This document shows, piece by piece, positions 24,035-33,961 of a stretch of DNA of 40,174 bases. Position numbers and translations under genes: made by a program. The stretch's first letter is position 1. Each line of letters starts with the position of its first letter. The stretch comes from an uncultured Prevotellaceae bacterium (GTDB taxonomy: Bacteria > Bacteroidota > Bacteroidia > Bacteroidales > Bacteroidaceae): positions 1 to 40,174 of the forward strand of contig CACWSX010000031.1 of the NCBI GenBank assembly GCA_902763615.1, written 5' to 3'. Under the pieces are notes generated by a model. The model had not been told where the DNA came from, ran no database searches, and saw only the letters and a program-made list of their open reading frames with translations.

Positions 24035-25621
24035 ATGAAACTGAATGATATTTTTAACGGCAATTATAACGCCGCAGAGTGGGAGGCCAAAGGCTATGAG
24101 CTTCCAAAGTTTGATATCAAGACCGTTCGTGAAAAGACAGCCAAGAACCCCACCTGGGTACACTTCGGCGGTGGAAACATCTTCCGCGCCTTCCCGGCTG
24201 CCATCCTCAACGATGCGCTGAACACAGGCAAGTACGATCGTGGTGTAATCGTGGCCGAGACCTTCGATTTCGAGGTCATCGACAAGGCATATGCACCTTA
24301 TAATAATCTCTCGCTCTGTGTCAATCTCTGCTCCGACGGGTCCATTGAGAAAAAAGTCATCGCCTCGGTGACCGAAGCCCTGAAGGCTGATCCGCAGTTC
24401 CCCGACTGGAACCGACTCGTAGAGATTTTCAAGAACCCCTCGTTGCAGATGATCTCCTTCACCATCACCGAGAAGGGCTATACCTATAACGAGGCCGATC
24501 TGGCACGTGGACTGAAACCTCTCTTCGCGATGGGTAAGGTGTGCGCACTGCTGCTCGAGCGCTATCAAGCAGGACAACTGCCCCTTACCGTACAGTCGAT
24601 GGACAACTGCTCGCACAATGGCGACAAGGTGAAGGCCGGTGTCTTCGCCTATGCTGAGCGATGGGTGAACGACGGCCTCGTGCCCGCTGCCTTCCTCGAC
24701 TACCTGAAGGATGAGACAAAGATCACTTTCCCCTGGTCGATGATCGACAAGATCACGCCCCGTCCCCACGAGAAGGTGAAAGAGTTGCTGGCTGCCGATG
24801 GTTTCGACGACAACGACTACATCGAGACCGAGAAGCACACCTTTACCGCTCCGTTCGTGAATGCAGAAGAGGTGCAGTATCTGGTCATCGAGGACAACTA
24901 CACCAACGGCCGTCCCCCACTCGACCTCGGCGGTGCCCTCTATACTACCCGTGAGACAGTTGACAAGGTAGAGACCATGAAGGTAACCACCTGTCTGAAT
25001 CCGCTCCACACAGCCATGAGTATTTACGGCTGCATGCTGGGTTATACCCTTATCTCTGCCGAGATGGCCGACGAGGATTTGCGTCCCTTCATACAAAAGA
25101 TCGGCTACATGGAGGCTATGCCCGTTGTAGTTGATCCGGGCGTGCTGAATCCGTACGAGTTCATCGGCGCCGTCATCAACCGTCGCCTGCCCAACCCCTT
25201 CATGCCCGATGCGCCTCAGCGTATCGCAATGGACACCTCACAAAAGCTGCCCATCCGTTTTGGCGAGACACTGAAGAAATATATTGCCCGTGGACTCGAC
25301 AAGAGCAACCTTGTACTGATTCCGCTTACATTAGCCGGTTACGCCCGCTATCTGAAGGGTATCAAGGACGACGGCACAACCTTCGAGCCCTCTCCCGATC
25401 CCATGCTGGCTGAATTGCAGGCTATCGTCGCCCCACTCGAGATTGGCAAGCCCGATCAGGACTGGAGCCCGTTGAAGGCCCTCTACAGCCGCAAGGATGT
25501 GTTTGGTCTCGATCTCTATGAGGCAGGTCTTGGCGAGCAGATCGAGGGTATGGTGAAGGAACTCTACGCCGGTTCTGGCGCCGTTCGCGCAACCCTCCAC
25601 AAGTACGTCTCCGCACGTTAA
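24035..25621 (+). CDS. uxuB: Fructuronate reductase/mannitol dehydrogenase family protein
   Basis: The 528-aa NAD-dependent polyol dehydrogenase is of the long-chain mannitol dehydrogenase family. The N-terminal Rossmann motif is WVHFGGGNIFRAFPA (about residues 40-56). The catalytic block KITPRPHEKVK and the C-terminal LTLAGYARYLKG are typical. Next to uxuA it most likely reduces D-fructuronate to D-mannonate, the step before UxuA; altronate oxidoreductase is the alternative. No downstream kinase or aldolase is in the window. The pair is consistent with growth on glucuronate or pectin-derived galacturonate, in line with the nearby CE12 gene. Confidence 0.9.
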   Translation: MKLNDIFNGNYNAAEWEAKGYELPKFDIKTVREKTAKNPTWVHFGGGNIFRAFPAAILNDALNTGKYDRGVIVAETFDFEVIDKAYAPYNNLSLCVNLCSDGSIEKKVIASVTEALKADPQFPDWNRLVEIFKNPSLQMISFTITEKGYTYNEADLARGLKPLFAMGKVCALLLERYQAGQLPLTVQSMDNCSHNGDKVKAGVFAYAERWVNDGLVPAAFLDYLKDETKITFPWSMIDKITPRPHEKVKELLAADGFDDNDYIETEKHTFTAPFVNAEEVQYLVIEDNYTNGRPPLDLGGALYTTRETVDKVETMKVTTCLNPLHTAMSIYGCMLGYTLISAEMADEDLRPFIQKIGYMEAMPVVVDPGVLNPYEFIGAVINRRLPNPFMPDAPQRIAMDTSQKLPIRFGETLKKYIARGLDKSNLVLIPLTLAGYARYLKGIKDDGTTFEPSPDPMLAELQAIVAPLEIGKPDQDWSPLKALYSRKDVFGLDLYEAGLGEQIEGMVKELYAGSGAVRATLHKYVSAR

Positions 25622-25643
25622 CGAAAATATTGTTTGGGAATTA

Positions 25644-25675
25644 TTTGGCTGTTTGCCAAAAATTGTATACCTTTG
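25644..25675 (+). promoter_or_regulatory. Promoter of tRNA-Arg
   Basis: -33 TTTG (25644-25647), 20-base spacer, -7 TACCTTTG (25668-25675), shortly before the tRNA. Confidence 0.75.
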
Positions 25676-25703
25676 CACCCGCAATTCGAAAGAGTGCAAG
25701 GCC

Positions 25704-25777
25704 GGTTCGGTAGCTCAGCTGGATAGAGCAACTGCCTTCTAAGCAGTAGGTCTTGGGTTCGAGCCCCAACCGAATCA
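25704..25777 (+). tRNA. tRNA-Arg (anticodon TCT)
   Basis: A complete 74-base cloverleaf: acceptor GGTTCGG/CCGAATC, anticodon arm ACTGC/GCAGT with loop CTTCTAA (anticodon TCT), and T-arm TTGGG-TTCGAGC-CCCAA. Discriminator A; CCA not encoded. Confidence 0.95.
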
Positions 25778-25780
25778 CCG

Positions 25781-25812
25781 AAAAAGTCTCAGATTACTCT
25801 GAGACTTTTTTT
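25781..25812. terminator. Bidirectional terminator between tRNA-Arg and the CE12 gene
   Basis: A perfect stem AAAAAGTCTCAGA/TCTGAGACTTTTT with a TTAC loop. It has U-tracts on both strands and serves both the tRNA and the converging fur-purA-hisS-CE12 operon. Confidence 0.85.
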
Positions 25813-25834
25813 ATTCTAAAGCACTAAAACAACC

Positions 25835-26647
25835 TTATTTACGATAAGCCTTCAACACAGGAATCTCCTGACAGAGGGCATCGGCCAAGAGGCGGGCCAC
25901 CTGATGGGCGCCATAAATATTATAATGTGTGTTGTCTTGCTTACCCTTTGGTTCAGAGGGTTCGGTACCAGGAAGGAACCACATGTGAAGTTTCTTCGAT
26001 GCCTCACGCCCTAAGCCCTGCTCCAGATCGTGCGTGATCTGATTGGCATCGACAAAGTGACAGTTCATGCGCTTGGCGACATCACGGGGCGCCACACGGT
26101 AAAGTCCGTGGGTGTCGATGAGCGTATCGCCCTCTACCATCTTCACACCATCCTGAAAAGTCTGAGTGCGGAGTTTCTCATCGTCATCGTTCTCAGGCGC
26201 CTTCACAAAGAAATTGCGACGCACGACAGCGTTCATCAGTACAGGAATACCACCATGCTCGCGCGTCTCACGCACAAACTTCGCCAGATTATAGTCGAAC
26301 GTAGAACCGGGATCGGTATGACGGTCAGCCTTGGGCTTTTCGTCATTATGTCCGAACTGGATGATGACATAGTCGCCAGGCTTGATCTTCGCAAGCACCT
26401 TGTCCCAGCGCCCCTCGTCGATGAAGCTCTTCGAAGAACGGCCGTTGACAGCATGGTTGTCAACAGTAATCACCTGTTCATCGAAATATTCCTGCAATAC
26501 CATCGCCCAACCACGCTCCTGTTTGCCACCAGTGGTATCTTTATTGGCTGCGGTAGAGTCACCGATTACAAAGATCGTGGTAGTTTTCTCAGGCATCGCT
26601 GATGTCAACAGCAACAGCGCTGCTACGATAGCAAGCATCTTCTTCAT
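25835..26647 (-). CDS. CE12-type SGNH acetylesterase (rhamnogalacturonan acetylesterase-like), secreted
   Basis: A signal peptide (about residues 1-19) is followed by the SGNH blocks: [12 protein letters not shown] (block I Ser), NHAVNGRSS (block II Gly), [11 protein letters not shown] (block III Asn), and [16 protein letters not shown] (block V Asp and His). The order and the THYN-x-x-G-x-x-x-V end are typical of CE12 enzymes that deacetylate rhamnogalacturonan or xylan side chains. The 270-aa length fits. It overlaps the hisS stop by 4 bases, so it belongs to the fur-purA-hisS operon by position. It is close to uxuAB, which would use the uronic acids released. Confidence 0.88.
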   Translation of the reverse strand: MKKMLAIVAALLLLTSAMPEKTTTIFVIGDSTAANKDTTGGKQERGWAMVLQEYFDEQVITVDNHAVNGRSSKSFIDEGRWDKVLAKIKPGDYVIIQFGHNDEKPKADRHTDPGSTFDYNLAKFVRETREHGGIPVLMNAVVRRNFFVKAPENDDDEKLRTQTFQDGVKMVEGDTLIDTHGLYRVAPRDVAKRMNCHFVDANQITHDLEQGLGREASKKLHMWFLPGTEPSEPKGKQDNTHYNIYGAHQVARLLADALCQEIPVLKAYRK

Positions 26648-28005
26648 TTGATCTGCGCAATTAGTTCTTCGGGGGTGACAAGTTTCTGCTCACCCGATTC
26701 CATAAGCTTCAGTGTCAGCTTGCCTTCAGCCATCTCGTTCTCACCAGCAAGAGCCACATAGGGAATCTGCTTGGCATTGGCATACGACATCTGTTTTTTC
26801 ATCTTTGATGCGTCTGGGAAGATCTCCGTACGAATACCAGCAGCACGCGCCTTTGCCACAGTAGGCAGACAATAGGCCGTTTCCTTCTCACCGAAATTGA
26901 TAAACAACAGTTGTGTCCCATTGACTGCATCCTTCGGATAGCAATCGAGGGCATTGAGTACATCGAAGATACGATCCACGCCAAACGAGATACCCACGCC
27001 TGAGATGCCGGGCATACCGAAGATACCTGTCAGGTTATCGTAACGGCCGCCGCCCGTGATAGAGCCGATCTGAACATCAAGTGCCTTCACCTCAAAGATA
27101 GCACCAGTATAATAGTTCAAACCACGAGCCAAAGTCAGGTCAAGTTGAATCTCATTCTTCAAGCCGAGCGTCTTCAGCGTTTCGAGGATGAAACGGGTTT
27201 CCTCTACGCCCTTCAGACCTGTTTCGCTGGATGACAGCACCGATGCGATGATATTGAGCTTTTCGTCATTCGTTCCTTCGAGCGAGATGATGGGCTGAAG
27301 CTTTTCGATCTGCTCCTCGCTGAGGCCATCTTCACGCAGTTCCTGATTCACATTGTCGAGACCAATCTTATCGAGCTTATCGATGGCGACGGTGATATCC
27401 ACAATCTTCTCAGCCGCACCAATCACCTCTGCGATGCCTGTCAGGATCTTGCGATTGTTGATTTTGATCTGCACGCGAACGCCAAAACGGGTGAACACGG
27501 TATCCACAATCTGCATCAGCTCCACCTCGTTCAGCAGCGAATCGGAGCCTACGATATCACCATCAAACTGCCAGAACTCACGATAACGACCCTTTTGCGG
27601 ACGGTCAGCACGCCACACAGGCTGCATCTGATAACGCTTGAATGGCAGTTGCAGTTCCTCACGATGCATCACCACATAACGGGCAAAGGGTACGGTGAGG
27701 TCGTAGCGGAGCCCCTTCTCACAAAGCTTGGCTGCCAGATGCAGGGCATTACGCTCTTTTAACTCCTCATCACTTACCTTCGTAAGAAAATCTCCTGAGT
27801 TCAGCACTTTGAAGAGCAGCTTGTCACCCTCTTCGCCGTATTTCCCCATCAGCGTACCGAGGGTTTCCATCGCAGGTGTCTCAATCTGCTGGAAACCATA
27901 AAGCTGGTATACCTGCTTGATCGTATCGAAGATATAATTGCGCTTGGCCATCTCTGATGGTCCGAAGTCGCGCGTTCCCTTGGGAATCGAAGGTTTCTGT
28001 GCCAT
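26644..28005 (-). CDS. hisS: Histidyl-tRNA synthetase
   Basis: The 453-aa class II synthetase charges tRNA-His. Motif 2 lies in [20 protein letters not shown] and [20 protein letters not shown] (split around residues 96-135). The histidine A motif is [17 protein letters not shown] (about 296-312). The motif 3 region is [14 protein letters not shown]. The C-terminal anticodon-binding domain follows. The start at 28005 overlaps the purA stop by one base (TAATG) and the stop overlaps the CE12 start by four, so translation is tightly coupled across three genes. Confidence 0.95.
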   Translation of the reverse strand: MAQKPSIPKGTRDFGPSEMAKRNYIFDTIKQVYQLYGFQQIETPAMETLGTLMGKYGEEGDKLLFKVLNSGDFLTKVSDEELKERNALHLAAKLCEKGLRYDLTVPFARYVVMHREELQLPFKRYQMQPVWRADRPQKGRYREFWQFDGDIVGSDSLLNEVELMQIVDTVFTRFGVRVQIKINNRKILTGIAEVIGAAEKIVDITVAIDKLDKIGLDNVNQELREDGLSEEQIEKLQPIISLEGTNDEKLNIIASVLSSSETGLKGVEETRFILETLKTLGLKNEIQLDLTLARGLNYYTGAIFEVKALDVQIGSITGGGRYDNLTGIFGMPGISGVGISFGVDRIFDVLNALDCYPKDAVNGTQLLFINFGEKETAYCLPTVAKARAAGIRTEIFPDASKMKKQMSYANAKQIPYVALAGENEMAEGKLTLKLMESGEQKLVTPEELIAQIK

Positions 28006-29276
28006 TACTTTCTTACGATGGTTTGGTCGCGATCAGGACCGATACTGATAATCTTGATGGGTGTCTCCAGCTGTTTCTCAAGGAAGGCAATATAGTCGTT
28101 GAACGCCTTCGGGAACTGATCCTCGGAAGTAAACTTCGTCATATCGGTCTTCCAGCCTGGCAACTCCTGATAAACGGGTTCGATACCCTCTTCGATATTA
28201 TAGGGGAAATAGTCGATCTCCTGTCCATGCTGCTTATAAGCTACACAGGCCTTGATGGTGTCGAAGCCGTCGAGCACATCGCTCTTCATCATGATGAGCT
28301 GGGTGACACCATTCACCATGATTGAATACTTCAAGGCAACGAGGTCGATCCATCCGCAGCGACGCTCACGACCGGTGACTGCACCGTACTCATGACCCAG
28401 GTCACGAATCGTCTTACCCGTCTCATCGAAGAGCTCTGTGGGGAATGGGCCAGCACCGACACGGGTGCAGTAGGCCTTCATAATACCATACACCTCACCG
28501 ATCTTGTTGGGACCGATACCCAGACCTGTGCAGGCACCTGCGCAGATGGTGTTCGAGGAAGTGACGAAAGGATAGCTTCCGAAGTCGACATCAAGCATTG
28601 TTCCCTGAGCACCCTCGCAGAGCACACTCTTGCCGCTCTTCAGGATGTTATTGATCTCATGCTCTGAATCGACAATCGGGAACTGACGCAGATATTCTAC
28701 GCCCTCGAGCCACTTTTTCTCCACCTCGGTGATGTCATAGTCGAAGTTCAACGATTTCAGAATAGCTTCATGGCGGGCCTTTGCCTTCGCATATTTGGCC
28801 TCGAAGTTATCGAGGATATCTCCCACACGCAGACCATTACGACTGATCTTATCGGTATAAGTAGGACCGATGCCCTTACCGGTGGTACCCACCTTGTCCT
28901 TACCCTTCTGAGCCTCATAGGCAGCATCGAGCACACGATGCGTAGGCATGATAAGATGTGCCTTCTTCGAGATATGCAGACGCTCGTGCAGGTTGTGGCC
29001 GCTGGCCTCGAGAGCCTTCGCCTCGTCCATAAACAGATCGGGCGCCAGAACGACGCCGTTGCCGATGATATTCACCTTACCGCCCTGGAAGATTCCAGAG
29101 GGAATAGAGCGCAGTACATACTTCTGACCTTCAAACTCGAGGGTATGGCCGGCATTAGGACCACCCTGGAAACGGGCTATCACGTCATAATTCGGGGTCA
29201 ACACATCGACCACCTTACCTTTTCCTTCATCGCCCCACTGCAAACCAAGCAGGACATCTACTTTACCTTTGTTCAT
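28005..29276 (-). CDS. purA: Adenylosuccinate synthetase
   Basis: The 423-aa enzyme makes adenylosuccinate from IMP and aspartate with GTP, the first committed AMP step. The GTP loop is [17 protein letters not shown] near the N-terminus. [11 protein letters not shown] and [15 protein letters not shown] are the next conserved blocks. The IMP-loop [17 protein letters not shown] and the C-terminal guanine-binding ending are also present. It follows the Fur-family gene with a 4-base overlap (ATGA) and precedes hisS with a 1-base overlap. Confidence 0.96.
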   Translation of the reverse strand: MNKGKVDVLLGLQWGDEGKGKVVDVLTPNYDVIARFQGGPNAGHTLEFEGQKYVLRSIPSGIFQGGKVNIIGNGVVLAPDLFMDEAKALEASGHNLHERLHISKKAHLIMPTHRVLDAAYEAQKGKDKVGTTGKGIGPTYTDKISRNGLRVGDILDNFEAKYAKAKARHEAILKSLNFDYDITEVEKKWLEGVEYLRQFPIVDSEHEINNILKSGKSVLCEGAQGTMLDVDFGSYPFVTSSNTICAGACTGLGIGPNKIGEVYGIMKAYCTRVGAGPFPTELFDETGKTIRDLGHEYGAVTGRERRCGWIDLVALKYSIMVNGVTQLIMMKSDVLDGFDTIKACVAYKQHGQEIDYFPYNIEEGIEPVYQELPGWKTDMTKFTSEDQFPKAFNDYIAFLEKQLETPIKIISIGPDRDQTIVRK

Positions 29277-29773
29277 TTTTTATCTGTTGTTTGTTTTCTT
29301 TTCAATTCCTTGTTCCTCATCTTTGTCAACTTAGCCTGACAGGTGCTGCAAACGCCATAAATATATAGCGTATATCCATCTTTACGGAAACGTCTCAGAT
29401 GGGTTTCATCGATCGCATCGGAAATCTTCGGCGTCTTCACCTCCGTCACTTTGCCACATACTGTGCAGATCTGATGGCTATGACTCATGTTGTCGTAACT
29501 GGCCTCATAGACCGTGATGTCCTGAAAACGATGCTTGACCACCAATCGAAGCTGGAGAAACAGTTTCATGGTGTTGTAGAGCGTCGCTCTGCTGACACGG
29601 AATTTATAGTCTCTGATGAGCCGTTCGCTCAATTCGTCGAGGGTGAAATGGCCCTCCGTTTTGTAAATGGCTTTTAAAATGGTATAGCGCTCAGGTGTCT
29701 TGCGATGATTATTCACCTCAAGATAACTGTCAAGGATACGCAAAACAGCTTGCCATACATCAATTTTTACCAT
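29273..29773 (-). CDS. Fur family transcriptional regulator
   Basis: The 166-aa protein has the Fur-type winged helix: RKTPERYTILKAIYKTEGHF (recognition region) and SRATLYNTMKLFLQLRLVVK (about residues 60-80). The dimerisation domain holds the histidine motif SHSHQICTVCGK and a second CSTC pair; the two CxxC pairs bind structural zinc. Such regulators act on iron, zinc or peroxide stress genes; the metal cannot be read here. The start at 29773 is preferred over upstream ATGs because the promoter lies at 29802-29809. It heads the operon fur-purA-hisS-CE12. Confidence 0.88.
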   Translation of the reverse strand: MVKIDVWQAVLRILDSYLEVNNHRKTPERYTILKAIYKTEGHFTLDELSERLIRDYKFRVSRATLYNTMKLFLQLRLVVKHRFQDITVYEASYDNMSHSHQICTVCGKVTEVKTPKISDAIDETHLRRFRKDGYTLYIYGVCSTCQAKLTKMRNKELKRKQTTDKK

Positions 29774-29801
29774 ATCAGCGGTTGTTATTCCAAAAACCGC
29801 A

Positions 29802-29809
29802 CAAAGGTA
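29802..29809 (-). promoter_or_regulatory. -7 box (TACCTTTG) for the fur-purA-hisS-CE12 operon
   Basis: TACCTTTG on the minus strand; leader about 20-25 bases to the ATG at 29773. Confidence 0.65.
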
Positions 29810-29840
29810 CAAACTTTCATGGAGATAAAAGAGATATTAT

Positions 29841-30455
29841 CTATAAAAAATCTAAATTAATCTGTTTTAGTGCGCTTTTGGCTAATCGTTCATAGACCAG
29901 TCCGAGTTCGGAGAAACGGCGTACGGCTGCCATCGCAGCCTTTCTCACGCCAATGCTTTCGCCCTGAAGGGCCACCAATGCCTGATCCAGGAATTCATTG
30001 ATACCGCGCTCATTGGGTTCACGTTTTTCCATAAAGAGACGAGCCAGAATATGAAACCCGCATAACTGATAGAGTGGTTTGTCGGAAGCCATCCAGGTAT
30101 AGGCTTTCTCCGGAGCATAAGGCAGATACTGGAAGAGATTGAAAACAGCCTGCTCTGCAATCTCCTGCGAGGTAATCTGTTCCATCCAAATGTCGATCAC
30201 CTCTGGCAGGACCTTATCAGCAGGCATCATCATGGTTGCCAGGATCTTGCACTCACGCACATCTTCTTTCCAAAGGGCAATGGCGAGGTCGTAGTTCTTA
30301 CCGTAGGCATCGGCTTTCTCACGAAGTCTGGGGAGTGTGGCCCCCCAGTTCAGCTTATAGGTCAAACCTTTGTCACGCATGGATTTGGCGACAGCCCCAT
30401 CCATCATCTGACGAAACGACTGCTTAATCTCCTTGACTTGCGCTTGGATGTCCAT
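29841..30455 (-). CDS. DNA alkylation repair (AlkD-like, HEAT-repeat) protein
   Basis: The 204-aa protein is all-helical with HEAT-like repeats. The series KLNWGATLPRLREKADAYG, DLAIALWKEDVRECKILA and AYTWMASDKPLYQLCGFHILARL follows the alkylation-repair (PF08713) pattern, in which a concave helical surface grips DNA and removes alkylated bases. The start is the ATG at 30455; a TTG six bases further upstream is also in frame. It lies 6 bases after the DPP III stop and is the third gene of the AraC-type regulator operon. Whether the glycosylase is active cannot be judged. Confidence 0.75.
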   Translation of the reverse strand: MDIQAQVKEIKQSFRQMMDGAVAKSMRDKGLTYKLNWGATLPRLREKADAYGKNYDLAIALWKEDVRECKILATMMMPADKVLPEVIDIWMEQITSQEIAEQAVFNLFQYLPYAPEKAYTWMASDKPLYQLCGFHILARLFMEKREPNERGINEFLDQALVALQGESIGVRKAAMAAVRRFSELGLVYERLAKSALKQINLDFL

Positions 30456-30461
30456 ACTCAA

Positions 30462-32411
30462 TCATATTAGGGTTCCGTATTCCGTGCTGTAGCGCAGCAT
30501 CTGATGTGTATAGCTCTCGCTATAGTCCAACTGGATATCACAGATAGCGCCGTTCTCGTCGTATACAGGCATCATCCTCGGATTGATAAACCCTTTATAA
30601 GGCGCGAGATTCAGCTTCTGATAGCGTTTCAGCACTTCCTGATGCAGGGCGTCGTCCACCTTCACGGCATAGGTCTCCACCAGTTTGCGTGCAGCCTCAT
30701 AGTCGCCTTCGCTCTTGATACGCTGTACTTCTGCCAACAACTGGGCTATCAGCGACCGCAACTGCTCGTAATCGGTGATCTCGACAAATGTCTTGCCATT
30801 ACGCTTCACGAGTTTGATGGCGTTACCGTTTTCATAACACCAATGCGCGATCAGTGCCCTGTTGCGCATGTGGGCCTCCTCTATCTGATGGCCTGGTGTA
30901 ATGCGTATCAACTGCGTCATCATACCGTTCAACATATAGGAATAATACTGCGATTTATACGCTTCCAGATCAGGTATCAACCCGAGTTCCACCAATTTGG
31001 CGTCTGCGATGTAATAAAGGCCGAAAAGGTCGGCACGGGCTTCCTCTATGGTGTTACCGTAGGCTTTCAGACTGTCAGGATCTACCCCTTGTAGCAGTTG
31101 TCCGCTGCCGTGACCCAGACATTCGTGAAGGTCGGTATGCAGATCGTCGCAGATGTCACCGTATTTCTCAATCAGCTTAAGAGTGGGCTCGTCGATGACA
31201 AACTCCTCCTTGAAACCGCTCCCTTTCGCTGCCTTGTTATAAGCATCGGTGATGTTGCTGATGGTGATGCTCTTAGAACCATAGCGGGCACGGATCCAGT
31301 CGGCATTGGGCAGGTTGATGCCGATAGCCGTAGAGGGATATTCCTCGCCACCCAGCATCGCAGCACAGATAACATTGGCCGAGACGCCCTGCACCACAGG
31401 CTTCTTAAACCTGCTGTCTACTGGTGAGTTGTCTTCAAACCATTGGGCATTGGCGGATATCGTCTGGGTACGATGCGTGGCTTCCTTGTCGATATATTCA
31501 ACGAGTCCTTCCCACGATCCTTTCAGTCCCAACGGATCACCATATACCTCAATAAATCCATTGATAAAATCGATGGATGACTCATGCTCTCCCACCCATT
31601 CAATGCAATATTTATTGAAAACGTTTAAATCGCCTGATTTATAATACTTTATCAGAAGCGAGATATACGATTTCTGCGCCTCGTTTTCTGCCACTTCAAT
31701 CGTCTTCTCCAACCAATATATGATCTGTCGGATTGCATGGCCGTAAAGGCCGTCGGCCTTCCATACGCGCTCCTTGATTTCACCCTCTTCCTTCACCAGA
31801 GTTGAGTTCAGACCATACGATATGGGGTTGTCCGGATTGGCATCCTGCTGTTTCATATTGGCATAGAAATCTTCGGCCTCCTTCTGCGACACCTTTTCAT
31901 AGAAATGACAGGCTGACGTACGGACCAGATCCTCGCCATCGGCCTTGTTCACCCGCTTCGACAAGATGTTCTTATCAAATATCACAGGAAAGAGTTCCTT
32001 ACACATATCTTCCAAACGCTCCCCTTCTTTCAAGGGTAGTCGAGCCGGGTCTACCTTGCGAAGCACACCACGCAGAAAATCTACCGAAAAGCCGGGATTG
32101 AATTTCTCGCAGCCATAGTGATGATAAATGCCATTCGAAAACCAGATACGCTTCAGATAGGTCTCCAATGCACGGAAATCCGCAGTGTCATGAGGAATGG
32201 CATCATCACAATAAACGACCTCCAACATCTTGCGGATGCGGAGGTTATATTTGCCGTATTGATCAAAAGTAATATCTCTACCGAAAAGTGTCGCTTTCGA
32301 CAAATAGTAAATTAATATTTTCTGACGAAGCGACAATTCGTCAAAACCATTAAGACGATAACGCAGAAGCTGCAAATCTGCAAAGCGCTCGTCTTGATAT
32401 TCAAATTCCAC
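30462..32411 (-). CDS. Dipeptidyl-peptidase III (peptidase M49)
   Basis: The 649-aa zinc peptidase removes dipeptides from the N-terminus of short peptides. The M49-type motif is HECLGHGSG (residues 429-437), with zinc-ligand Glu in EEARADLFGLYY (456-467). The rest is the long two-lobed helical enzyme. There is no clear signal peptide, so it is probably cytoplasmic. The start is a GTG at 32411 with a good AGGAGG 9 bases upstream. It follows the AraC-type regulator by 12 bases. In Bacteroides such proteins are sometimes misannotated as dihydrofolate reductase. Confidence 0.93.
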   Translation of the reverse strand: MEFEYQDERFADLQLLRYRLNGFDELSLRQKILIYYLSKATLFGRDITFDQYGKYNLRIRKMLEVVYCDDAIPHDTADFRALETYLKRIWFSNGIYHHYGCEKFNPGFSVDFLRGVLRKVDPARLPLKEGERLEDMCKELFPVIFDKNILSKRVNKADGEDLVRTSACHFYEKVSQKEAEDFYANMKQQDANPDNPISYGLNSTLVKEEGEIKERVWKADGLYGHAIRQIIYWLEKTIEVAENEAQKSYISLLIKYYKSGDLNVFNKYCIEWVGEHESSIDFINGFIEVYGDPLGLKGSWEGLVEYIDKEATHRTQTISANAQWFEDNSPVDSRFKKPVVQGVSANVICAAMLGGEEYPSTAIGINLPNADWIRARYGSKSITISNITDAYNKAAKGSGFKEEFVIDEPTLKLIEKYGDICDDLHTDLHECLGHGSGQLLQGVDPDSLKAYGNTIEEARADLFGLYYIADAKLVELGLIPDLEAYKSQYYSYMLNGMMTQLIRITPGHQIEEAHMRNRALIAHWCYENGNAIKLVKRNGKTFVEITDYEQLRSLIAQLLAEVQRIKSEGDYEAARKLVETYAVKVDDALHQEVLKRYQKLNLAPYKGFINPRMMPVYDENGAICDIQLDYSESYTHQMLRYSTEYGTLI

Positions 32412-32423
32412 TAAACAGTCCTC

Positions 32424-32921
32424 CTATTTCTTTTTCCTTTTGCGCTCTGTCTTCTCTTTCTTGCCTTTCTTCTTTTTCTCCTCTTTTTCCTTTTTCATAG
32501 AGGGGTGCTGAGCCAGATGACTGATCTTGTAGTCACGAGGCGTCATGCCCATGATTTTGAAGAATGAAGCGTAGAACGACTGGCGGTTGGCGAAGCCTAC
32601 CATATCACTAACCTGCTCCATGCGGAGATCCTGATAACGCTTGTCAACCAGGATGGTCATGGCTTCATCGATGCGGTACTTGTTCACAAACGAAGTGTAA
32701 TTCATGTGGAAACGTACATTCACCACGGCCGAGATGTAGCGGGTATTGGTGCCGAGGTCCTCAGCTAAATGCTTGGCAGAATAATCTTTGTCACGGTATT
32801 TTTTCTGCATGACAATGATGTTCATAATCTTCTCCTGCATCTCGTCCATCAGTTTGGGACTTACCAATCCACGGTAAGCAGCCTCCTTCTCTTTTTTCTC
32901 TGTAATGTTATACTTAGCCAT
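32424..32921 (-). CDS. AraC-type helix-turn-helix regulator with a lysine-rich tail
   Basis: The 165-aa protein has the two HTH segments of AraC: KDYSAKHLAEDLGTNTRYISA (about residues 46-66) and RMEQVSDMVGFANRQSFYASFFKIMGMTPRDY (about 100-131, split here). It lacks a ligand-binding domain. The C-terminus (from about 140) is a run of Lys/Glu that may bind nucleic acid nonspecifically or tether the protein. It is the first gene of a transcript with DPP III and the alkylation-repair gene. A -7 box TATATTTG lies about 35 bases upstream. Confidence 0.85.
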   Translation of the reverse strand: MAKYNITEKKEKEAAYRGLVSPKLMDEMQEKIMNIIVMQKKYRDKDYSAKHLAEDLGTNTRYISAVVNVRFHMNYTSFVNKYRIDEAMTILVDKRYQDLRMEQVSDMVGFANRQSFYASFFKIMGMTPRDYKISHLAQHPSMKKEKEEKKKKGKKEKTERKRKKK

Positions 32922-32953
32922 AACTTTAATGGTTAAAACATAAATATTTTTTG

Positions 32954-32961
32954 CAAATATA
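32954..32961 (-). promoter_or_regulatory. -7 box (TATATTTG) for the AraC-DPP III-AlkD-like operon
   Basis: TATATTTG on the minus strand; leader about 25-30 bases to the ATG at 32921. Confidence 0.6.
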
Positions 32962-33086
32962 CGAAGAAATATTTAAACTTGCAAGTTTTCTTCGGTTTTT
33001 TTACTAAAAAATAAAAAAACGGGTGAAAATGTGTCACTTTTTGCAAAATTCAACAACCAAATGGCGGTTTTACGAGGATTTTTTAG

Positions 33087-33094
33087 TACCTTTG
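33087..33094 (+). promoter_or_regulatory. -7 box (TACCTTTG) for the glycogen-synthase-like gene
   Basis: TACCTTTG about 20 bases before the ATG at 33114. Confidence 0.65.
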
Positions 33095-33113
33095 CAGCAT
33101 AATTCAACAAAGA

Positions 33114-33944
33114 ATGGCAAAAAAGATACTTTTCATCAATCAGGAGATAGCTCCTTATGTACCAGACAGCGAGTTGTCGCTCTTAGGTAGAGACCTTCCA
33201 CATTCTATTCAAGAACAAGGATTCGAGATCCGTACCTTCATGCCCAAATGGGGAAACATCAACGAGCGTCGCGGACAGTTGCATGAAGTCATTCGTCTGT
33301 CGGGTATGAACTTGATTATTGATGAGACAGACCATCCTCTGATTATCAAAGTAGCTACCATCCAGTCGGTGAAAGTCCAGGTATATTTCATCGACAACGA
33401 CGACTATTTCAGCAGGCGTCAGATGGACAAGGACGAGACTGGGGCAGACTATGCAGACAATGGAGAGCGTGCCATCTTCTTTGCGAGAGGCGTGCTCGAG
33501 ACTGTCAAGAAGCTGCGCTGGGTGCCCGACATTATTCATTGTCAGGGATGGATGAGTGCCGTTGTGCCGTTCTATATCAAAACGGCCTATCACGACGAAC
33601 CTTCATTCACCAACACCAAAGTGGTCACCTCGCTCTATGCCAACAGCATGACCAGCCAGCTGGATCCCAATTTCAAGCGCTGTCTGGAATTCCGCGATGC
33701 CACCGAAGAACTTCTCAAGCCCTATAAAGAGCAGTTCGACTTCGATGAGCTGAGTAAGTTGGCCATCGATTACAGCGACGGTGTCGTAGCAGCTGTCAAG
33801 GACGTGAACAAGGATCTGCTCGGCTATGCCGGCGAAAAGAACATTCCCGTATTAAATTATTCAGAGGATAACATAGGAGAAAATATGAAGGCATTCTACA
33901 ACACGATTTGCCCTAGTATTTCGGAAGAAAGTGAAGACGAATAA
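33114..33944 (+). CDS. Glycogen/starch synthase-like protein, N-terminal half only
   Basis: The 276-aa protein aligns by eye with the N-terminal Rossmann domain of GT5 glycogen synthases: ILFINQEIAPYVP at the start, GFEIRTFMPKWGNINERRG, then DIIHCQGWMSAVVP (the HxHDW-like region, here HCQGW). It ends with an acidic tail near residue 270. The ADP-glucose motif KxGGL expected near residue 15 is replaced by DSELSLLGRDLP, and the whole C-terminal lobe is absent, so it is unlikely to be an active synthase. Similar short proteins occur in Bacteroidetes. It stands 17 bases upstream of the DUF4270 gene and is probably co-transcribed. Confidence 0.8.
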   Translation: MAKKILFINQEIAPYVPDSELSLLGRDLPHSIQEQGFEIRTFMPKWGNINERRGQLHEVIRLSGMNLIIDETDHPLIIKVATIQSVKVQVYFIDNDDYFSRRQMDKDETGADYADNGERAIFFARGVLETVKKLRWVPDIIHCQGWMSAVVPFYIKTAYHDEPSFTNTKVVTSLYANSMTSQLDPNFKRCLEFRDATEELLKPYKEQFDFDELSKLAIDYSDGVVAAVKDVNKDLLGYAGEKNIPVLNYSEDNIGENMKAFYNTICPSISEESEDE

Positions 33945-33961
33945 ACACGATTAAAGACGAC

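Noticed and set aside
24008-25096. 362-aa minus-strand ORF opposite uxuB
   Set aside because: Antisense shadow of uxuB; no start context.
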